Assembly: GCA_954871525.1 (NCBI GenBank)
Contig: OX940865.1
Span: 2,542,001 to 2,606,000 of the forward strand
From: Parietaria judaica
Taxonomy: Eukaryota; Streptophyta; Magnoliopsida; Rosales; Urticaceae
Length of the DNA: 64,000 nucleotides
Reading direction: 5' to 3'
In this document: positions 49,854 to 60,941 of the stretch, piece after piece
Position numbering within the stretch: position 1 is the first letter of the stretch
Layout of the letters: every line of letters begins with the position of its first letter
Translations under genes and position numbers: made by a program
Notes under the pieces: model-generated
What the model was told of the DNA's origin: nothing
The model's database searches: none
Seen by the model: only the letters and a program-made list of their open reading frames with translations

Positions 49854-50167
49854 TGTAACGGATTTTGACCCCAATTTACGGATTCACATTTGGATTTCCT
49901 CCGTTCGATCTAGCGACCATTCATATCATACGCATAGAATCGGACCATAAACATAAATGGAAAGAAACAGGAGATATGAATATTTATAGAAGAGTTTGTT
50001 CGGAGATCAAAATCCAATCACTGATTTACCTTCCTCTTTGCTCTGGGGAAATTACCCAGAATTCATGCACTACGATCTTCGATTACAGTTTACGCACTCG
50101 TATCTAAGTCTATCTTCATATAAAGATAATTTCGATCATCCCGTACGACCCCGACAAGCTAACTTGT
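49854..50167 (-). repeat. Truncated 5' LTR of the Copia-type element
   Basis: Similar to 39188-39480 from TGTAACGGATTTTGACCCC to CCCGACAAGCT, after which similarity stops. The outer ~240 bp that would hold the promoter is missing, so this copy cannot be transcribed from its own LTR. It has a CTTTGCTCTGGGG segment absent from the 3' LTR. Confidence 0.75.
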
Positions 50168-50212
50168 AATTTTATATAATAATTAAATCAAATATACTTG
50201 TAATTTATTAAA

Positions 50213-50400
50213 GGGATGATAGTGGCTAAAATACCTAATATTTCACGACTTGGAACTATAAAAGTCCAAACTAGATTTATAACGGTAGCCAAACCGATCA
50301 ATGTGTGACAAGTACCAATTCCATCCAGTCAACCCTAACGGTTGCCGTGTCGCTTCCACGTGGTAAGCAAACATGTCAATATTAATAAATAAATAAAAAT
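50213..50400. mobile_element. Single arm of a Mutator-type foldback element
   Basis: GGGATGATAGTGGCTAAAATACC and the phrases GTCCAAACTAGATTTATA and CCGATCAATGTGTGACAAG match the arm of the complete element at 60942-62213. The second arm is missing. Another element of the same type starts a few bases downstream, so it was probably cut off by deletion or insertion. Confidence 0.65.
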
Positions 50401-50411
50401 CATTTCATCAA

Positions 50412-52611
50412 GGGTTAATGACGGCAAAAATGCCTAAACTTTGGTCAAAGAACCCCCCGTGTACCGAAAGTATAAAAGTGGTGGTAAAAGTACCTAAAGT
50501 CATATTTGTAGAGTTGACCACTCCATCCTTGTAACACAATTAACTTACCCGTTAGCTCTGGCCACGTGAACAAACATGGATTGCTGATATAACAATTTCT
50601 TTTGCTACGTGGACGAGTCCACATCAGCCTCGTTTACGACAAAATAAACAAATTAAACCCCTAATTGGGCTCGTCAACGTGGCAAAAAATTGTTATGTCA
50701 GCAACTCACGTTTGTTCACGTGGCCAGAATAAACGGTTAAGTTAATTGCGTTACAAGAATGAAGTGATCAACTCCTCAAATGTGACGTTACTTTTATCAC
50801 TCCTGTTGATGCCGTTTTTTGGATCAAACACTGTTGAGGCCCAAGTTGTGTGTTTTGGGCCTGGCCCAATGTCATTGATGACGTGGCGGGCTTCTGTTGT
50901 CTTCTGGATGGGCCTTGGATGACCTTGTTGCGAGGATGACATATTTTGTTGCCAATGGTTGTTCCTCTTGATCCCCGTTGACTTCGAGGTGGTCGCCGTT
51001 GGTTTCAGGGTGAGGTTTTAATTGACCGATCCGGGGACCCTAGGTCGGTATCTCTGGCACTTTTTGGATCGAAAGTCTCATGGCCGCTCGGGGTCCAGGC
51101 GATCGGGGTAACTCGCTACTTGTTACCGCAGAACCTCGAGTGGACCAGGCTGGGTTTTTTACAGGTCTGGAGGTTACGCGGATCGGGGGTACCAGCGAGC
51201 GGGGGAGTGCGTTTGTCCAAGAAATGGATCCTAGGGGGTTAGACTCTCCACCTGACTGGGCTTGCTTTAAGTCTGGGCTGACAGAACTATCCGCGGAGTC
51301 GTGGCATCCGATATAGATACGAGCACTAACGGACAGAATCTGCGCCGTACAGAGCTTTTTAAGACAAGGGGAGGTGGGGTCTTGAGCCCCTCTAGGATCT
51401 TTTCCAGAGGTTCCTTTCAGAGCGATCCCTCAGTCGTCCGGATCTTAGAGGAACTTCCTCAGGCCTAACCCCGCAGTCTATATAGTGGGTCCGTCACTTG
51501 CCCCCAGACGACCCCAAAAGCCACGTAATGGACTGGAGATAGGCTGGACACAGCGTGAAACAGAACCTATTAGGCAGGTCGTTGGCCTTGCAGAAATTCC
51601 TCCAGGGTTTCCGCTTTTATGAAATTTCTCACTTTCTGGACCTGAAAAAGGGATCACCCGAGGTCAGGGGAAACAGGGGGGTTACCCCCTGTTTTACCTC
51701 CGACGCTCAACATTAGTATAATATTTGAGGGGAGGCGAGTATATCGGGGATAGAGAGAGAGAGAGAGAGAGAGAGAACTCGAGTCGAGTAAGTTCGAATG
51801 AGTTGCCGTTTCAAGTGAATTGAGCTTCTATTTATAGCAGGGTCCGGGGGCCTACATGTAAATAAATATTTTCCGAGAGGTCCCCGGACAATTTTAAATA
51901 TTGTAGGTTGGTCCCCGGGAAAAGTGGAGTCGATCGCCGCCGTCGGAACGCCGATCGGACGGCCCACGCGCCCGCACGCGCGCGCCAAGTGGCTGGCACG
52001 CGGATCGGGGCCCCATCGCGGCCCTCCACGTGTCTGCGTGTGGATGGGCGCGCAAGTGGGCGGCCTGTCCCTCGGATGGGACAGGCGAAGAAGATCGCGC
52101 GAAGTGGCGCGATCCGGAGCGAGGAGGACCCGCGCCGTTGCGCGGGCGCGGGAGATCGCGCCACGTGGCGCGATCTGGCCTGGTTCCAGCCCCACTTGGG
52201 GGCTGGTCTGACCTGGTGGGCCCCGCTGTCTGGGCTGTGGGGCCCACCCAAATGGTGTCCGGAGGGTTTTTTGCTGTCGGGCGCTTCACGTGTCCGTTTT
52301 TCACAATTTTTATGTCGTTGTTGGGGTTTTTCATATTTTTGTGAACACCGGGACACTTTGTTTTTGAAAACGGGTCTCCGAAGGGAGTTTTGGGTTTAAA
52401 ATTGATTAGTTTTATTTATAATCTTAATTAAAAGATTAATCAAATTGTCTGATCAATTAAAGGAAATTAGCGTAATAATTTTCGTTTAATTAATTCGTTT
52501 TGTAAAATCAATTCCGAGAATTACCCATAACAACAACTCCTTTTAAACTTTGAATATACGGTACACGAGAGATTTTTTAACTAAAATTTAAGTATTTTCA
52601 TTGTCATTAAC
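50412..52611. mobile_element. Mutator-type foldback element split by a solo LTR
   Basis: The left arm starts GGGTTAATGACGGCAAAAATG and runs through ACTTTGGTCAAAG, CGTGTACCGAAAG and TAAAAGTGGTGG. The inverse arm resumes at 50770-50798 (GTGACGTTACTTTTATCAC) and, after the LTR, at 52541-52611 (TTTTAAACTTTGAATATACGGTACACG ... GTCATTAAC). The inner arms pair through GGCCACGTGAACAAACRTG and CACGTTTGTTCACGTGGCC. Without the LTR it is about 465 bp. The right end has diverged and no 9-bp duplication is visible. Confidence 0.75.
50804..52535 (-). mobile_element. Solo LTR of the Tat-type family
   Basis: In plus-strand view it opens TGTTGATGCCGTTTTTTGG and closes TACCCATAACAACA (1732 bp), with TGTTG/CAACA ends. 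A perfect 5-bp duplication ACTCC lies at 50799-50803 and 52536-52540. It aligns in reverse with 4745-6486 over its whole length. The LTR TATA box is at 51829-51836 on the minus strand with a GA/CT leader beside it. Four or more overlapping ORFs in its GC-rich part (51710-52400) lie on both strands and have no domain; they are not genes. Confidence 0.93.
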
Positions 52612-52754
52612 TAGCGAAGCTAAACCCCGAATCGTGTACTTAAAATACTTTTGTAGAGGGGAAAAAATGATTGATAACAAATAATTAGTAAAAAATATCG
52701 AAAATGCCATTGTCAAAAAATAAAAGAAAATTATAATTAATTATATGCTTATCG

Positions 52755-53100
52755 TTGTTCCTTCCGTTGATTTCTCTCTCTCGTTTCGTTTTTTCGACCC
52801 AAAAATTTGCTTCGATTTTCGTTGAATTCAATCGTGGAGAGACCAGACCGGTTCTTAATCTTATCCGAAAGGTAACGAAAGTCGTGAATTTCATTTGTTC
52901 GTGTATATTTATTTCATTTGCGTTAAATTTGATGACTTTTTGCTGTTCCTGTGGTTTATTCGAAAATTTCATGATCGGCGCAACCAATATTTATGAGTGA
53001 AATCGGTGTTGAAACTTGAGCTACTTATATTTTGCGAAAAAGAAATTGATTGTGAAGCTTTCTGAATGTTGTTTGTTGTACAACCATGAAATCAGGTTTT
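52755..53100 (+). other. Probable 5' leader and leader intron of the F-box gene
   Basis: A CT-rich stretch (GATTTCTCTCTCTCG) is followed by CCGAAAG|GTAACG at about 52871, a good donor. GTTTTTGAG|GTGTGAAAGG near 53101 would serve as acceptor 25 bp before the ATG. This is inferred from splice-site appearance only. Confidence 0.4.
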
Positions 53101-53125
53101 GAGGTGTGAAAGGTGAGCCAAGCTA

Positions 53126-54803
53126 ATGGACTTGTTGAATTGGCTCGAACCCGACATGATGGAAAACGTCCTCACTTGTTTGGACGATCCGTCGGATCTT
53201 GTTCGTATCGGCGCCGTCTCGCGATCATGTCGACATTTTGGTACTTACTATTTTCTTATCAATAATTGACAGAGATGATAGCTCGGAATTCAACTATTAA
53301 TTAACCGAATAATTTTGCGTTTTGCAGTGGTGGAAAGACGGCTTTGTAAGAAGTTGTGCTTGAGAATTTTCCCCCAGCTATCGAAAGTTGCTAGCGTCAA
53401 TGAAGTGAACAACCGAGTGACGGAAGATCACTCGGGAATTGGATCCAGTAGTAGTAGCAATCTGACGGAACGGGAATTTGCGTTCAGAGAACACCGTGTT
53501 TATGCGTTTTTAGCCAAACACTTGTCATCACCTGATACCGGGAATTGCATTTTGGAGGCAATCAGTGCGTCGAGCACGGATAATTATCCCGAGGAGAGCA
53601 TCGTAAATACTCTCGAGCCAAGAGACATTGTCGGAGATAGAGCCTCGTACTGGTCAAGCAAAGGGCAAAGAAACGCCCAAGTTCCCGAAACACTGATTTA
53701 CAAGCTGGTCTCTAATTTATGCGTGATTACCGAAATCAGTATTCAACCTTTCAAAGGTAGTGTACCCGATTTTATGATTTGTCACTTTATCTCTAGGTGA
53801 AAATTGTGTTTTACTGATGACTGAATGCGCTTTTCCTATCAATAGCTTTTTTTCAGCCCGGTTTCCCAGTTTACTCTGCAAAAGCTGTGAGATTCCGTAT
53901 GGGTTATCCGAAGAGCCCTAGAGAGTTGGAAAATAATTTAAAGCAGAAATGTTTCCAAGACCATAATTTTGTTTGGACGTACACATCAGAAGCATTTGAT
54001 ATGGATCAGGTATACCCGAAAAAATTATAATTTTCAGAGTTTATGAACCGGATGTTGGATTTGCTTACATAGTTCTACCGTTGTAATTTATGTTGATGTG
54101 ATTTGTTACAGCGTAATCGCCTGCAGACGTTCAAGTTTCCGCAACCTGTGCTTTTCATTGGGGGATATTTGCAGATTGAACTCTTGGGTAGAACACAGCA
54201 ACAAGAAACTGACGGCTTGTACTATATATGGTCTCTTCTCTATTCCTTTGTCGTCGTTTTTATTCCGAGAATTTTCTGCTCCATTATATTTTCGAGACAC
54301 GCCTATTGTGGCGTTTTTTTTTCTTTTCTTTCCTTTTTCTTATTTTGAGAGGCAGTGGCAATTCCTCTATTTTTGTTTAATGGTGCACTTTGGCCCCTGA
54401 AATTTCATTTATGTGCACTTAGTTGCATGAACTTATATTTTGGTGTAATAATATTCTTACTAGAATTAAAATTCAAGAGGCAAAGTGCGCGACAAGTAGA
54501 GTTTTGGGAGTCAACCTCTGACACGATTTTTTCTTCTTCCTGTTTTGCAGTGTTTCTCATGTGAAAGTGAAGGGTCATTCGTTGGCCCCGGTGCTTGATG
54601 CCGAAAGCATTGAGCCGTCTGGAAAGTTCGTCTTGAAGCGAGACTGGAAAGCGGACTTTTACTCGATGAAGAACGAGAATCATCTGGATGGGCACGTCAG
54701 GACATTTGATCACGTTATGGAGATAATGCGCGGAAGAAATGAATTTGCGTTTGAATGGAGCGAAGAAGAAGATGATGATACAGATGAAGAGTTTGTGTGG
54801 TAG
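53126..54803 (+). CDS. F-box protein (At4g00755-like)
   Basis: Five exons: 53126-53240, 53328-53756, 53846-54009, 54112-54230 and 54551-54803, all GT-AG and in frame, giving 359 residues. Residues 1-50 form a short F-box: LEPDMMENVLTCLDDPSDLV, RIGAVSRSCRHFVVERRLCK. The rest has NCILEAISASSTDNYPEESI, NTLEPRD, RASYWSSKGQ, VPETLIYKLVSNLCVITEI, YSAKAVRFRMGYP and PVLFIGGYLQIELLGRTQQQ. This is a conserved plant C-terminal domain of unknown role and contains no LRR or Kelch repeats. It ends in an acidic tail (SEEEDDDTDEEF). By family it should be the substrate receptor of an SCF ubiquitin ligase. Convergent with the PEX11 gene 1 kb downstream. Confidence 0.9.
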
Positions 54804-55809
54804 AAAGCTCAATGCTGTGATAATGGCATGAACTTTTTCGTTTGGAGCTTTGTTTGTTCTTGCTTTTTAATTTCCTTTTTGGTATTTTTCTTATAACAAT
54901 AATAATGTTATTTTCTGTATCTATATTTATCAATAACCTTTAATCGGTTTCGGATGCTGTAAATGATCAGAACATTAATCGTATTTTGTCGTCGTTTTTC
55001 TACATTTTCCTTTATATTCTTGTCAAGGCTGCCAACGGCCTCAGCTGGCCGTGAAGGCTTGCGGCTATCTGCAGCCGCCCCAAGGGGCTCAAGGCAGCGT
55101 TTGCTGCAAGTCAGAAGTTTTTCTTTTAGTTGGAGAGATGGGTGATTCGCCGTGGTGTTCGGGGAGGCCCCGCTCTTGGGCTTACCAACTGGAAACCGGA
55201 GCTATGGGAAATTAATTTGTTTATTTTAAATAACTAAAATAAGGTATAAATATCGTACCTCTATTTTTATAGAACCATTTGTAATAATGCCTGTAATGTT
55301 GTTCACTGTTTTTCTTTGGCCCAAATTCTTAATGCGTAAATAGATGATTTTTTCAATAATTTTTTTAGTCGAAATTCTTAAATCTTCAGAATTTTAAATG
55401 TGCCATAAAATTTTGAGCATGTGTACTTTAATTTGAAGAGAAACGATATATTTTATTATTAAAAAGCAACACGTCCAAATAGTCTTGGGAGATCATTAAG
55501 AAACATCCACCACAGATTAGAAAAACAAAATTAAAACATAATAAATTAGAAACTACTAACAAAAAAAAGACAAGAAAGTGGAAATATATAACCAAACCTA
55601 TGAATATATTTAACCCAACACGAGTTATTGTAGTGTAAGAGAGTAGTAATACGAGACTTAAAACCTGAAGAAATAAAAAAGGCATTTTTCCCATTTTACA
55701 AGTCATTATTCAAAGGCTTCCATTTGCCAAAGATTTTGTGTCACGAGCCTATATCATCATTATTAAGAGGGTACTGCCTTGCTGCTCCTTCACTGAGCTG
55801 ACTTGTGTT
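54804..55809. other. Intergenic region between convergent F-box and PEX11 genes
   Basis: It should hold both 3' untranslated regions. A GC-rich stretch at 55027-55120 (GGCCTCAGCTGGCCGTGAAGG, GCAGCCGCCCC) with short inverted pairs stands out from the AT-rich surroundings and may be a small insertion. No gene was seen. Confidence 0.45.
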
Positions 55810-58029
55810 TCAAGCTATCTTCGATTTTGCCGGCGCCGGAAGCAACTGCTTATCATTGCACCAAAGTAGAGCAAATAGTTAAGTAGGCATTGATAGGAAC
55901 TTCGGAAAGTGACCGAAAAAAAAAAATGGAGAAAAAAAATATATACGGGTGAAAGTTTTGGCCCCAAAACCTGGTATACGGGCTTAAATAATGAATTATA
56001 TGAAATTTAGACTTTTCTTTTTTATTGTAACAAAATATGAGCCGTTTTTCTAAAACGCTTTCCAAAACCTAGGGCTGGTACCCGGTCCCAGTCCCAGTTT
56101 CACCCATAGGGGAAAAATATGATTTAAACTTACTTTTTGTGTTTAGAACCTCAAAAGAAACATATTTGAAACAAAATTCACAATTTTATTTTCTTTACAA
56201 TATGTTTTTTACTATTATTTCATGCTTCAAGAAAACTGTATGTTTTCTAGACATCACTGGTTGCTATATCGACTTTGTATCGGCACTCAATGATTTCTTT
56301 TTTTAACCTTTTCTTCGTTTTTTTGTTATCGTTAACGTTAACACAGCCTTAAGGAACACAGTTAAATGGAAGCAAGTGATTACCTGATAACAAGAGATGA
56401 GAGAGCTGACAAATCCAACAGCGCCAGTGACACGAGCATTGACTTTCTTGGGCGCCAGCTGAAGAAGCCCGACTGCAACCACTATATCCAACGAGGCTTT
56501 GACCAGAGCCAACGACCTCTCATTTGACTTCTTCAGCTTAGCACGGTATGTCTCGTTCTGCACTCATACACGTACGACAATTATCGGAGATATCGAGGAC
56601 ACAGATGAATGTGAAAACGTTAAGAACATAGTTGGGTTAGTGCAACTTACTTCATGTTTATCACTGTTCTTCAGATCCTTCTCCAGCTTCTTTATCGCAG
56701 CGGATAATCTTCCAAGTTCCCCGACCTGATTAAGAGCCATGAAGGGCCAAACAGTAATTTTGCTTGTATCTGTCATTTTTGTTTTTTGTAGGTTTTGACA
56801 CATGTGATAGCTTACTGTAAATCTTAAGAATCGTTTTTTATTTCACAGTATATATTAATAAAATAGAAACGGCGTCAAAATAAAAAGCAAGATAGGGAAC
56901 AAACCGAACCTCCGTCAAAGTGGTGCAAACCGAAGATCCGAGCCAGCAGAAAAGAGATATCCGGCCAAGCAATTCGGTACGTTCTTTGTTCTAATAACGA
57001 ACACATCGTTTGTTTAGGTTTTTTTGTGCTTCGGAAACCATGTGCAAAAGGAATCGAAAGAAGAAAACACAAGATATACCTTGTAGATTCCGGTTCTACC
57101 AAGCCACACGAATTGATCGAGAAAAAGAAAAGTTGATAGCAGTGCATTTTTTGACTGCACACCAATATTGGCAAGTTAAGCATAGAAGAACAAACAAATA
57201 TAGAGTCCACTATATATATAATATAATATTATATAGATATATATAGACATTTGCACCTTTCCGAGTAGAACAAGAGGAAGAGGAGTCCCTTGAGGAGTTG
57301 GGCTAATAAGACCATGAAGATCATTCACAAACTGCGCGAAATCGGAACATGTAAATGGTTAATGGTCAAGGATGACACTAGAATGTAAATTATTTTCAAA
57401 GTTGGACTTGTATCTACAGAGATGAAGAATATGTTGATGTACCCGTTCTTTGAGAAGACTAATCAAAGAAGAGATTATAACACACAATTGTAAGATGACC
57501 GGATAACGGGTCAAGCTAGTTTAATTATTTTAAAGTACTTAAGATTTAGTTACGCAATTAAGTTACGTACTTTATTATTTCAGCGATTGAGTTTATTTAC
57601 AATGGGAAAAAGCCCGTTTTGGAGGAAAGTCTGGTTGTAACTCGTGACCTATTAAGCTCTTTCTCTGACGAGAGATTTGGTGTTCATGACTGTTATAGTG
57701 TCTCCCGTTACAAGAATGCGTACTCGGGCCATATAAGAGATAGCAAAGACACAGAACTAAAAACTAAAAAAAGTTAAAGGAATAGTTTGATACGAAAGTA
57801 GATAACGGTGCAAAACTGAAAAGAAAGCTAACCATACCTTGAAAAGACGGAAAACTTTCCTAGCCAAGCTAGTGGATTTATCGACGTTTTGGGCGGTCCC
57901 GGGCTGGCCGTTGCTCAAGAATTTAGAGCCATACTGGATTGCCCTGCAAATCTTGTCCCTGGCTTCAGCCTTGTTCAGATACAACACCACAAGACCAAGC
58001 TCTGCTCTGGTTAAGTCCAATGTACTCAT
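55810..58029 (-). CDS. PEX11: Peroxin-11, group C/D/E
   Basis: Seven exons: 58029-57838, 57331-57257, 57154-57080, 56990-56910, 56725-56651, 56557-56384 and 55845-55810. They join in frame to 235 residues, the same length as Arabidopsis PEX11C. Diagnostic are TRAELGLVVLYLNKAEARDK, ICRAIQYGSKFLSNGQPGTA, VDKSTSLARKVFRLFK, LVLLGKSKNALLSTFLFLDQ and YRAKLKKSNERSLALVKASL. Two hydrophobic segments near the C-terminus (DIVVAVGLLQLAP, VTGAVGFVSSLISCYQLLP) anchor it in the peroxisomal membrane. PEX11 proteins elongate and tubulate peroxisomes before fission. All introns are GT-AG. The most C-terminal residues are PAKSKIA. Groups C, D and E are too alike to separate here. Confidence 0.96.
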
Positions 58030-58154
58030 CTTTTAACCTGCAAAAACCATCAACCTTTTAGATACGTACAATTTGTCTGTGCAATTCGTAAAATATATGC
58101 CCTTATCAAGATTTTTTGCGACAATTCCATCCAAATATATATCAGCGGTTAAAA

Positions 58155-58197
58155 AAGCCTCGAGGCGTTTGCTCGCCGTGAAAACGCCTCGAGGCTT
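58155..58197. repeat. Perfect 16-bp inverted repeat with an 11-base loop
   Basis: AAGCCTCGAGGCGTTT (58155-58170) and AAACGCCTCGAGGCTT (58182-58197) are exact reverse complements around GCTCGCCGTGA. Each arm also contains the palindrome CCTCGAGG. It lies about 125 bp upstream of the PEX11 start codon, inside the proposed leader intron. It could form a strong hairpin in DNA or RNA. Confidence 0.9.
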
Positions 58198-58377
58198 AAA
58201 TATATCATAACCCTCAAACTTAATAAGTCATCTAAAACTTAAACACTCAAAAAATTAGAAACTTAAGGGGAAAAAAATCATGATAAAACATCTCAATTTA
58301 TCAAAGCTCGGCTCACTGGTTGAGGAAGCAGAAGATGCGCAGAGGAAGCAGTGGAAAGAATAACGCAAGAGAGTCTA

Positions 58378-58381
<4 letters not shown>

Positions 58382-58410
<29 letters not shown>
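58382..58410. repeat. TTA microsatellite
   Basis: About nine TTA units in a row followed by a TATATA stretch, in the region upstream of PEX11. Confidence 0.9.
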
Positions 58411-58414
<4 letters not shown>

Positions 58415-58949
58415 GTAGGGTTTTTATTTTTTACGATACGTATTGATTTGATTTCAGTATATAAATAAATAATATGATACGTGGGTTCTCAAAAAAATCC
58501 CAACTAATTCCCGGACTTGCCTCAACGCGCACGAATCAAAGGGGATATTTTCGATTTCGCCAAGATGAATCAAATCAAAAGGGACTTTTTATCTAATCTT
58601 ATTACAAGATACAATCTTTCTTGTCAAGCTTGACAAACCAACGAAAAAAAGTTTGAATCTTTTTACCACCAAGTGAGTGCCTTACTCAACATTCCAAAGA
58701 ACGAAATTGCATCACAATCGACCCCATACAATACATATTAATACCCGAAACAAATCCCCCCTCTTTCTGGACAGTTTTCCAGGCAACCAAACACGTGAAA
58801 GAGGATGAATATCAAAACAAGCAAACTAGACGAACAAACCAAACCCAATCAGTGAACGAGAGACATACGAGAAGAAAGATGGTTGTGATCCTGAAGAATC
58901 GATGGAAACCGGTTCTGGGTTTTCAATATAAGAGAGAGAGAGAGAGGGG

Positions 58950-59045
58950 AATTACCGAAATGAGTGCCCGAAAAGCTGGCCTCGAAAACAACAAAGTGGA
59001 GGAGATAGGAAAAGGTGAGCTCAGCTTCGGTGGAGTTTTGCAATT
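58950..59045 (-). other. Probable 5' untranslated exon of PEX11
   Basis: On the minus strand a stretch ending CACTCATTTCG|GTAATTCCCC offers a splice donor, and TTTTTGCAG|GTTAAAAGATGAG just before the PEX11 ATG offers the matching acceptor. A leader intron of about 0.9 kb would result. ORFs drawn on either strand here (58795-59160, 58849-59043) resemble no known protein. Confidence 0.35.
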
Positions 59046-59319
59046 TGGGATTTTAGTCTCTCTTCGATTTGATAAGGCCTTCTTTGGTCCTCACTTTTTT
59101 TCGATTCATTTTTTTTTTCCTTCACAATTATTTTACAGATTTAAACAAGCTTTTTATTAATATTTTATTTTCGAGAGGATAGGTGGTCATTAATTTATTT
59201 TCTATTTGTGTTGGTGTTGTCGAAATATTTTTGGTAGTAGCGAAAACAAAACAAAACAAGTCTAAATATGAATTTTAGCTTTATGCATACTACAATTTAT
59301 TCGAGCATGTAAGTTATTT

Positions 59320-59880
59320 GCGGCACATATACTTAAAAATTGTGTTAACATTATTTTAATAGAGTAAGAAACTAGCAACAAGCCGACAATAGTACCTAAA
59401 GTTAGGACCGACATTTTCTATCCAAATAACTTAACATTCGTAGCGCAAAGCCACATAACATGTTGTTAGACTTCCATGTTGCAATGTCATGTCATCAGAT
59501 TGCATTGTGGCAATGCCACATCATTAATATTTTAGATTTTTTACTTAGAATATCGGGAATCGGGTAGGGTGAAAATCATTCTCCCTATCCCAATTTCACT
59601 CGTAGTGTAATATTTGCGTGTATTATATTTAAATTAATTTATCATATAAATTATTTTATTTTTATATTTTTTAAAATAAAACTTATAAAATAAATATAAA
59701 AGATGACGCGGGTTGGCACATTGCTATCAGATGACATGGCATTGCCACATGAAACTCAATATCATATCGTGTGCCGTTGACTAACGGATGTTAAGTCATT
59801 TGAATGAAAAGTGTCAATCAATACTTTTTATGCAACTTTGGCTATTATGTGTATTTTGCGACTTAGATAAAAATATAAGT
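59320..59880. mobile_element. Degenerate foldback element
   Basis: Imperfect inverted halves. The left half has AACTTAACATTCGTAGCG and GCATTGTGGCAATGCCACATC; the right half has GACTAACGGATGTTAAGTC and ATGACATGGCATTGCCACATG. CTAACGGATGTTAAGT is shared with the Mutator-type element at 60942-62213, suggesting kinship. Ends and target duplication are not resolved. Confidence 0.5.
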
Positions 59881-59884
59881 CCCA

Positions 59885-60330
59885 AAGGAAAAGGTCAAGG
59901 CCAATCGGCCCATCGGCCGAGGCTCGGATGACGAAGCCCAAAAGACAGAGTCCAAAGACCAACGATAACCTAAAGGGCCCTCGACGACGACCTAAAAAGG
60001 AACCCGACTACCCGGCGTGGAGCGGTCGACCTTAGAAGGGTCTCGACGAGGTGACGACGACAACAACCTTAGAAGGATCATGGCAACCCTAGATGGTGAC
60101 CGCAGAAGTCATCGACAGACCCTTTGCCAAGGCAAATCCTTCAGACGACCTCATCACCAAGACAAGCTCCCCTGGCTACGACGATCCCTCTTTTGACCTA
60201 GTCATCAACAACTTCCTCATCAAGGCAAGCTTCCTTGGCTACGACGACCTCCTTTTGACCAAGTCAACGTCAAAGTCTCCAACGCGGCGAGCTCCCAATG
60301 AAGATGTGCTAATTTATTTCCTAAGTTATT
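59885..60330. mobile_element. GC-richer fragment of an unidentified, probably LTR-type, element
   Basis: The composition changes abruptly, with repeated CGACGACGACC, CTTAGAAGG and GGCTACGACGA phrases. The style recalls the 58-bp arrays of the LTR at 11558-18680 in reverse. An ORF of 100 codons at 60093-60395 includes an imperfect internal repeat of about 57 bp and runs into AT-rich DNA. I do not regard it as a gene. Confidence 0.4.
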
Positions 60331-60941
60331 TTAGATTTGAACTAGTTGACTACCGTATTCAAAATTTTAATACGAATAACTTGGTGAATAACTAAAAATT
60401 TTACTTAATAATTTTAATAGGAATAATTTAGAATTATTAATAATTAAGTGTAGCAGTGTCTTTTTATGTTGGGTTAATTTGGTTAATCGGCTAGTCCACA
60501 ATATAATCTAAACATTGACTGTTTTGTTATCATTTTTCAGTTTTGCCAGTTTTCTCAAGCTCCCATTTAAAAAAAAAAAAATCCTTGGGGGCTTTAGCCA
60601 AGGTACATTACAATATGGTTCCGCCTTTAGATTCGATTACAGGAACAAAATTGCATAAATATTTATGTTGATTTGAATCGAAGAAATGAGATCAAACCTG
60701 AAAGAAGATCGGAGGACCAGAGATTGCAGAGGGACGAAGCTGAGAGTTTTGTTCTATACTTTTTTCAGAACGCAATACATATCTCTTAACTAAAGCACTT
60801 AAATCAAATTCGACAAGATACCTTTTTTTGTATATTGTATAATATTATTGAGAAAAAAAGAACATATATTAAATCTCTAGTACTATAGTATTTTCGTTGC
60901 AAATATAAAAAATTTAAATATTTATGTCGTTATTAATTTTA
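60331..60941. other. AT-rich intergenic DNA
   Basis: It has an A-rich run near 60570 and nothing else recognised. Confidence 0.4.

Larger units (their letters stand above)
39188..50167 (-). mobile_element. Copia-type LTR element with no recognisable pol, carrying two nested solo LTRs
   Basis: On the minus strand the order is partial 5' LTR (50167-49854), primer-binding site (49852-49841), a leader, two solo LTR insertions (49653-46900 and 46664-43644), about 3.9 kb of AT-rich interior, polypurine tract (39747-39733) and 3' LTR (39732-39188). The primer site TGGTATCAGAGC is that for initiator-methionine tRNA, as in most plant Copia elements. Without the nested LTRs the element is about 5.2 kb. 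I could find no protease, integrase, reverse transcriptase or RNase H motif in any frame. It is therefore either a non-autonomous LARD-like element or decayed beyond recognition. Confidence 0.75.

Noticed and set aside
51713..52399. Overlapping ORFs of 95-174 codons on both strands
   Set aside because: Same LTR sequence as at 4745-6486; there is no conserved frame between the two copies.
58795..59160. 121-codon plus-strand ORF upstream of PEX11
   Set aside because: Low-complexity, basic sequence without homology, overlapping the probable 5' leader of PEX11 on the other strand.
60093..60395. 100-codon ORF with a repeated SxGYDD motif
   Set aside because: The repeat is a short DNA duplication in a transposon-like fragment; there is no start context, no domain and it ends in AT-rich sequence.
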